DNA from: Alphaproteobacteria bacterium | GTDB lineage: Bacteria; Pseudomonadota; Alphaproteobacteria; UBA8366; Aestuariispiraceae | Direction of reading: 5' to 3' | Assembly: GCA_006844765.1 (NCBI GenBank) | Contig: SPJV01000124.1 | Location: 1 to 47,358, forward strand | DNA: 47,358 nt | In this document: in pieces, positions 42,671-47,358 of the stretch | Layout: each line of letters starts with the position of its first letter | Numbering within the stretch: the first letter of the stretch is position 1 | Notes under the pieces: generated by a model | The model's database searches: none | Told to the model about the DNA's origin: nothing | The model's input: the letters and a program-made list of their open reading frames with translations, nothing else | Position numbers and translations under genes: made by a program

Positions 42671-44155
42671 ATGAGTGATCTTCTCGACCTCTCTCTCGCA
42701 GAGGCCAGCGATAAGCTGCGGTCTCGTGAGATTTCCGCAACCGAGCTGACCGAAGCCTATATTGCCGCGATGGCGGAGACGGTTGATCTAAACTGCTACA
42801 TCACCGAAACGCCGGAAAAGGCGCGGGAAATGGCGGCGGCTTCGGATGCGCGGCTGGCCAAAGGCGAAGGTGGCGCGATGGAAGGCATCCCGATTGGGAT
42901 GAAGGACCTTTTCTGCACCGAAGGCACTTTGACCACCGCCGCTTCCCATATTCTGGATGGCTTTGTACCGCCCTATGAATCGACCGTGAGCGGGAACCTT
43001 TGGGATGCCGGTGCGGTGTTGCTCGGTAAGACCAACCTGGATGAGTTCGCCATGGGCTCTGCCAATATTACCAGCTACTACGGCGCGGTCCGCAATCCCT
43101 GGACGCGGCAGAGCGAGCCGGATACCGAATTGGTTCCCGGTGGTTCTTCCGGCGGGTCCGCAGGGGCTGTGGCGGCGCGGGCTGCACTGGCGGCGACCGG
43201 CACCGATACGGGCGGTTCGATCCGTCAGCCGGCCTCTCTGACCGGTCTCGTCGGGATGAAGCCGACCTATGGCCGCTGCAGCCGTTGGGGCATCGTCGCC
43301 TTCGCAAGTTCTCTCGACCAGGCCGGGCCACTGACACGCACGGTACGGGATAGCGCGATCATGCTGGGCGTGATGGCAGGGCATGATCCGAAAGATTCGA
43401 CCAGTGTCGATACCCCGGTGCCCGATTATGGGGCAGCACTGACCGGCGATATTCGTGGTCTGAAGGTCGGGATTCCCCGGGAATACCGCATTGATGGCAT
43501 GCCGGAGGAGATCGAGGCGCTTTGGGCGCAGGGTGTCGATTGGTTGAAACAGGCAGGGGCCGAGATCGTTGATATCTCCTTGCCGCATACGAAATATGCG
43601 CTGCCGGCCTATTACATCGTTGCCCCGGCGGAGGCGTCATCGAACCTGGCCCGCTATGACGGTGTGCGCTATGGCCTGCGGATCGATGGGGAGACGCTGG
43701 ATGAGATGTATGCGAATACGCGCGGCGAAGGCTTTGGGGATGAGGTACAGCGGCGGGTGATGATCGGCACCTATGTGCTCTCCGCCGGTTACTACGACGC
43801 CTATTACCTGCAGGCCCAGAAAGTCCGCACGCGGATTTCGGAAGATTTCAGAAACGCTTGGGATAGCTGTGATGTGTTGTTGACGCCCGCGACCCCTTCA
43901 GCGGCCTTTGGCGTGCATGAAAAATTCAATGATCCGATCCAGATGTATTTGAATGATGTTTTCACCGTCACCGGTAACCTCGCAGGCCTTCCCGGCATTT
44001 CTGTGCCGGCAGGCTTGGATAAGGATGGGCTGCCGTTGGGGCTGCAAATCCTGGGACGCGCCTTTGATGAGGAAACTGTTTTGAAGACCGCCGCTGTCCT
44101 GGAAGAGGCCTCGGGCTTTTCCGCGCTGCCGGCCCTGCGCGCGGGGAGGGGTTGA
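42671..44155 (+). CDS. gatA: GatA, glutaminase/amidase subunit
   Basis: A 494-residue amidase-signature enzyme that releases ammonia from glutamine. The catalytic triad is K78 (IGMKDLFC), S159 (GGSSGGSAG) and S183 (TDTGGSIRQPAS). The ATG at 42671 has GAGGAG 9 nt upstream; the longer frame to 42593 runs into gatC. It is followed by gatB after 3 nt. Confidence 0.97.
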   Translation: MSDLLDLSLAEASDKLRSREISATELTEAYIAAMAETVDLNCYITETPEKAREMAAASDARLAKGEGGAMEGIPIGMKDLFCTEGTLTTAASHILDGFVPPYESTVSGNLWDAGAVLLGKTNLDEFAMGSANITSYYGAVRNPWTRQSEPDTELVPGGSSGGSAGAVAARAALAATGTDTGGSIRQPASLTGLVGMKPTYGRCSRWGIVAFASSLDQAGPLTRTVRDSAIMLGVMAGHDPKDSTSVDTPVPDYGAALTGDIRGLKVGIPREYRIDGMPEEIEALWAQGVDWLKQAGAEIVDISLPHTKYALPAYYIVAPAEASSNLARYDGVRYGLRIDGETLDEMYANTRGEGFGDEVQRRVMIGTYVLSAGYYDAYYLQAQKVRTRISEDFRNAWDSCDVLLTPATPSAAFGVHEKFNDPIQMYLNDVFTVTGNLAGLPGISVPAGLDKDGLPLGLQILGRAFDEETVLKTAAVLEEASGFSALPALRAGRG

Positions 44156-44158
44156 GCC

Positions 44159-45610
44159 ATGTCCAAGCTGATCAAAGGAAAAACCGGCGAGTGGGAAGTG
44201 GTGATCGGGGTTGAAACCCATGCCCAGGTGTCTTCCGTATCCAAGCTGTTTTCCGGCTCGCCAACGGCCTTCGGTGCAGCGCCGAACAGTCAGGTCTCGC
44301 TGGTTGATGCGGCGATGCCGGGTATGTTGCCCGTGGTCAATGGTGAAGCGGTGCGCCAAGCGGTTCGCACCGGTCTCGCGCTCAATGCGGAAATCAACAA
44401 ACATTCCGTCTTTGCGCGGAAGAACTATTTCTATCCGGATCTGCCCCAGGGCTACCAGATCTCCCAGTATGAAGAGCCGATTGTCGGCGAAGGGGAGATT
44501 GAGGTTGAACTGGAAGACGGCTCTACCCGCACCATTGGGATTGAACGCCTGCATATGGAACAGGATGCCGGGAAATCAGTCCACGACCGTCATCCGGGGA
44601 AAAGCTATATCGATTTGAACCGCGCCGGTGTGCCGTTGATGGAGATTGTCTCCAAGCCGGATATGCGCTCGGCCGAAGAAGCTTCTGCCTATGTCGGCAA
44701 GATTCGCTCGATCCTGCGGGCCATCGGGTCTTGTGATGGCAATATGCAGGAAGGGTCCATGCGGGCGGATATCAATATCTCAGTCCGCAAGCCGGGAGAA
44801 GAACTTGGCATCCGGGCTGAGGTGAAAAACGTGAACTCGCTTCGCTTTATCCGTCAGGCGGTCGAGGTTGAGGCCAAGCGGCAAATCCGGCTGTTGGAAA
44901 GCGGCGGCACGATGGTGCAGGAAACGCGGCTCTTCGATCCGGATAAGGGCGAGACCCGCTCGATGCGCAGCAAGGAAGACGCCCATGACTATCGCTATTT
45001 CCCGGACCCGGATTTGCTGCCAGTGGTCTTCGATGATGCCTTCGTAGCCGAGTGTAAGGCGAGCCTGCCCGAATTGCCGGATACGCGAAAGGCACGCTAT
45101 GTCGAAGCCGGTGTGTCCGCCGATAACGCGACCTTCATCGCGGGAGAGCAGGACCATATCCACTTCTTCGAAACCCTGCTGGCTGCGGGAATTGACGCGA
45201 AACAGGCGGCTGATTTTTATACCTCGGAATTCCTGGGGCGTCTGAACAAGGCGGATATCTCCATCGCTGACGCTAAGGTCAATGCCGAGGCGCTGGCTGG
45301 GCTTTTGGCGCTGGTGAAGGACAACACGATTTCCGGCAAGATCGCGAAGGATGTGCTGGACGACATGCTGGAAAGCGGCGAGCCCGCCAAAGCCATCGTT
45401 GAGGCGAAGGGCCTTGTGCAGATCACCGATAGCTCTGCCATCGAAGCACTGGTCGATCAGGTCATCGCCGACAATCCGAACCAGGTTGAGAGTTATAAGG
45501 CTAATCCAAAGGCTATCGGATGGTTTGTCGGTCAGGTCATGAAGGCAAGCCAAGGCAAGGCCAATCCTGGCCAGGTGAACCAGTTGCTGAAACAGAAGTT
45601 GGACGGTTAG
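44159..45610 (+). CDS. gatB: GatB, tRNA-binding kinase/amidotransferase subunit
   Basis: A 483-residue subunit that phosphorylates and amidates the misacylated tRNA. The N-terminal cradle domain has VIGVETHAQVSSVSKLFSGS and KNYFYPDLPQGYQISQ; NRAGVPLMEIVSKPD and the C-terminal YqeY-like tail domain are intact. A long antisense reading frame across this gene is a codon-use artefact. SppA follows after 9 nt. Confidence 0.97.
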   Translation: MSKLIKGKTGEWEVVIGVETHAQVSSVSKLFSGSPTAFGAAPNSQVSLVDAAMPGMLPVVNGEAVRQAVRTGLALNAEINKHSVFARKNYFYPDLPQGYQISQYEEPIVGEGEIEVELEDGSTRTIGIERLHMEQDAGKSVHDRHPGKSYIDLNRAGVPLMEIVSKPDMRSAEEASAYVGKIRSILRAIGSCDGNMQEGSMRADINISVRKPGEELGIRAEVKNVNSLRFIRQAVEVEAKRQIRLLESGGTMVQETRLFDPDKGETRSMRSKEDAHDYRYFPDPDLLPVVFDDAFVAECKASLPELPDTRKARYVEAGVSADNATFIAGEQDHIHFFETLLAAGIDAKQAADFYTSEFLGRLNKADISIADAKVNAEALAGLLALVKDNTISGKIAKDVLDDMLESGEPAKAIVEAKGLVQITDSSAIEALVDQVIADNPNQVESYKANPKAIGWFVGQVMKASQGKANPGQVNQLLKQKLDG

Positions 45611-45619
45611 AGAGCCTAG

Positions 45620-47358
45620 ATGCGTACCATTGCAAGAATTCTGTTCTGGGGATTTGCGGCTATCGGCGCCTTGGTCTGCGCCATCGCTGTCGCGGGCATT
45701 GTCTTCACGGTCAATGTTCGTGATCGCGCGCCGACGCTGCCGGATGTCGCCGTTTTGGAACTTGATCTCAATCGCTCGATACCGGAGGTCAGGCGGGAAG
45801 AGCCTATCTTGGACACGGTGCCGGCGCCGACATTCTTTGAACTGGTGCAGGCGATTGATGCCGCCGCGCTGGATGATCGTATCGAAGGGCTTTATGCGCA
45901 GATTGGGGCAGAGCCATTGGGCATGGCGCGCGCTCAGGAACTGGCGGATGCGGTGCGGCGGTTCCGGGCGACCGGGAAGCCCACGATGGTCTATGCCGAT
46001 GATCTGGAAGCGCTGGGTGACAGCGGCCCAGAAATCCTTGTCGCGCGCGCCTTCAATGAGGTCTGGTTGCGGCCTACCGGTGGGGTCGGGCTGGCCGGTT
46101 TCGCCTTCGAGGTTCCCTTTGCGAAAGATGCGCTGGACGAATGGTCTGTCGAAGCGGAATTCGGCCAACGTCATGAATTTAAGGGCGGCGCCGATACCTT
46201 CACGAAGAGCCATATGCCCGGACCTTACCACAGCTCGCTCCGGCGTTTGGCGGATGGATGGTTTGAGCAATTGTCGGACGGTCTTGCCATCGATATCGAG
46301 AAGGGCAGCAGGAAGGCGAATTCGGTAATCCTCAATGGCCCCTATCTCGCCGAAGAAGCCCGGAAATTGGGTTTGGTGGATCGTTTGGGGTATTTCGATG
46401 AGTTTATGGCGCGTGTCGATGCCAAAGCCGGTCGTGGCGAGGAGATCGAGTCTGTTGGGCCGGTTCACTACCTTGCGGCTGTTGGAGAAACTGATACCCC
46501 GGCGGCGCGGATCGCGGTTGTCCAAGGCCAGGGCGCCATTGGAATGGGCGATGAAATCTTCGCTGATGAGGGCTTTGGCGCTTATGAAATCGCAGAAACG
46601 CTGTTGGACCTAAGCGAAGACGAGAGCATTGATGCGGTCCTGTTCCGGGTTGATAGTCCGGGCGGTGCCTATGGGCCGTCGGATGAGGTCTGGCGCGCCG
46701 TCGGCAAGGTCCAGGAAACAGGCAAGCCGGTGGTCGTCAGTATGGGCGACTACGCGGCGAGTGGCGGCTATTTCGTCTCCACAAGTGCGGATCGGATCGT
46801 TGCCCAACCCGGAACCTTGACCGGGTCGATTGGGGTCTATGCCGGGAAGTTCGCGACACAGCAGCTCTGGGAGAAACTGGGGATCAATTGGGGCCGTGTT
46901 GCCGTGGGCCCGAACGCCGGCATGTATAGCAGCGTCGGAAAATTCTCGCCCTCCCAACAAGCGAAATTCGATGCAGGCTTGGACTTCGTCTATGAAGACT
47001 TTACGCAAAAAGTCTCGGCAGGACGAGGGCTGACGGGCGCTGCATTGGATGATGCGGCGCGCGGGCGCATCTGGACCGGCAGGCAGGCGTTGGAAATCGG
47101 GCTGGTTGATCGGCTGGGTGGTTATCGGGAGGCGCTGGACGAATTGCGCTCCCTCCTCAACATCTCAAGCGATGCTGAGTTGGCCTTTGAGGTGCTGCCA
47201 AAGCCCCATGATCCATGGGAGGAATTTGCGGAGTGGCTGGATGAAGGGGGCTCGATGAATGATCTGGTCGCCCAAATTCTGGCACCAAAACTGGCCGGAG
47301 AAACCCGCCGCCAGTTGGAAGCTTCTGTCGGGGATTTGACACCGCTGATCCCCCATAA
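45620..47358 (+). CDS. sppA: SppA-type signal peptide peptidase (cut by window end)
   Basis: At least 579 residues, with the C-terminal end beyond the window. This is a membrane-anchored serine protease that degrades signal peptides cut from exported proteins. The N-terminal anchor spans about residues 5-33. Like the E. coli form it is a double-domain protein: the catalytic lysine is probably K188 in HEFKGGADTF, in the first half, and the nucleophile S381 is in DYAASGGYFVSTSADRI, in the second half, followed by GTLTGSIGVYAGK. It starts 9 nt after gatB in the same direction and may be co-transcribed. Confidence 0.93.
   Translation, partial: MRTIARILFWGFAAIGALVCAIAVAGIVFTVNVRDRAPTLPDVAVLELDLNRSIPEVRREEPILDTVPAPTFFELVQAIDAAALDDRIEGLYAQIGAEPLGMARAQELADAVRRFRATGKPTMVYADDLEALGDSGPEILVARAFNEVWLRPTGGVGLAGFAFEVPFAKDALDEWSVEAEFGQRHEFKGGADTFTKSHMPGPYHSSLRRLADGWFEQLSDGLAIDIEKGSRKANSVILNGPYLAEEARKLGLVDRLGYFDEFMARVDAKAGRGEEIESVGPVHYLAAVGETDTPAARIAVVQGQGAIGMGDEIFADEGFGAYEIAETLLDLSEDESIDAVLFRVDSPGGAYGPSDEVWRAVGKVQETGKPVVVSMGDYAASGGYFVSTSADRIVAQPGTLTGSIGVYAGKFATQQLWEKLGINWGRVAVGPNAGMYSSVGKFSPSQQAKFDAGLDFVYEDFTQKVSAGRGLTGAALDDAARGRIWTGRQALEIGLVDRLGGYREALDELRSLLNISSDAELAFEVLPKPHDPWEEFAEWLDEGGSMNDLVAQILAPKLAGETRRQLEASVGDLTPLIPH

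Noticed and set aside
44780..46525. A 581-residue open frame antisense to gatB and sppA
   Set aside because: Both plus-strand genes are well-conserved families across their whole length. The antisense frame has no motif and is explained by GC-rich codon use.

Overview
This is a dense, moderately GC-rich alphaproteobacterial chromosome segment, probably from a Rhodospirillales/Kiloniellales-type relative. The reasons are the cbb3 oxidase cluster ccoNOQP-ccoGHIS, a Shemin-type 5-aminolevulinate synthase, a DUF4167 protein beside prmC/prfA, the lysC-ptsP neighbourhood, a 41-residue L36 lacking the zinc cysteines, and GatCAB. I see no prophage, insertion sequence, CRISPR array, tRNA or rRNA. The window is chromosomal core with some accessory genes.

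Layout. (1) 1-2534: the N-terminal part of an acyl-CoA ligase, a zinc acetylpolyamine/acyl-lysine deacetylase-like protein and, divergently, an orphan HlyC-type lysine acyltransferase. (2) 2556-11230, minus strand: the complete microaerobic cbb3 oxidase module (ccoN, O, Q, P, G, H, I, S), ending in a degenerate CheY-like receiver protein. A perfect FNR/FixK box lies upstream of ccoN, between it and a divergent hemerythrin-like protein. (3) 12057-24851, minus strand: a housekeeping block, in transcription order lysC, ptsP, rodZ-like, ispG, hisS, glutamyl-tRNA reductase, prfA, prmC, DUF4167. (4) 25137-30489: ubiG, a PAS-type protein, a lytic transglycosylase, a class III polyamine-type aminotransferase, and 5-aminolevulinate synthase. 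(5) 30669-35319: a PotABCD-like polyamine ABC importer, followed by a winged-helix-like protein and rpmJ. (6) 36349-40425: glycolate oxidase glcDEF behind a near-perfect FadR/GntR-type palindrome. (7) 40485-47358: ruvX, a zinc acyl-amino-acid deacylase-like protein, gatCAB and sppA (cut by the window end).

Most notable points. Two independent first-step enzymes of tetrapyrrole synthesis lie within 15 kb: glutamyl-tRNA reductase (C5 route) in a hemA-prfA-prmC order like that of E. coli, and ALA synthase (C4 route), the normal alphaproteobacterial enzyme. An acyl-CoA ligase, an acyl-lysine/acetylpolyamine hydrolase-like enzyme and a HlyC-like lysine acyltransferase sit side by side with no RTX toxin, which could be an acyl-lysine write/erase set. 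Two cis sites are readable from sequence: the FNR box at ccoN and the GlcC/PdhR/LldR-like operator at glcD.

Working together: the cbb3 oxidase, hemerythrin, heme synthesis (ALAS and GluTR) and the copper pump CcoI form a low-oxygen respiration and cofactor theme. The acetylpolyamine amidohydrolase-like protein, the aminotransferase and the Pot-like importer suggest polyamine use. No functions were tested; calls rest on motifs and gene order read by eye.
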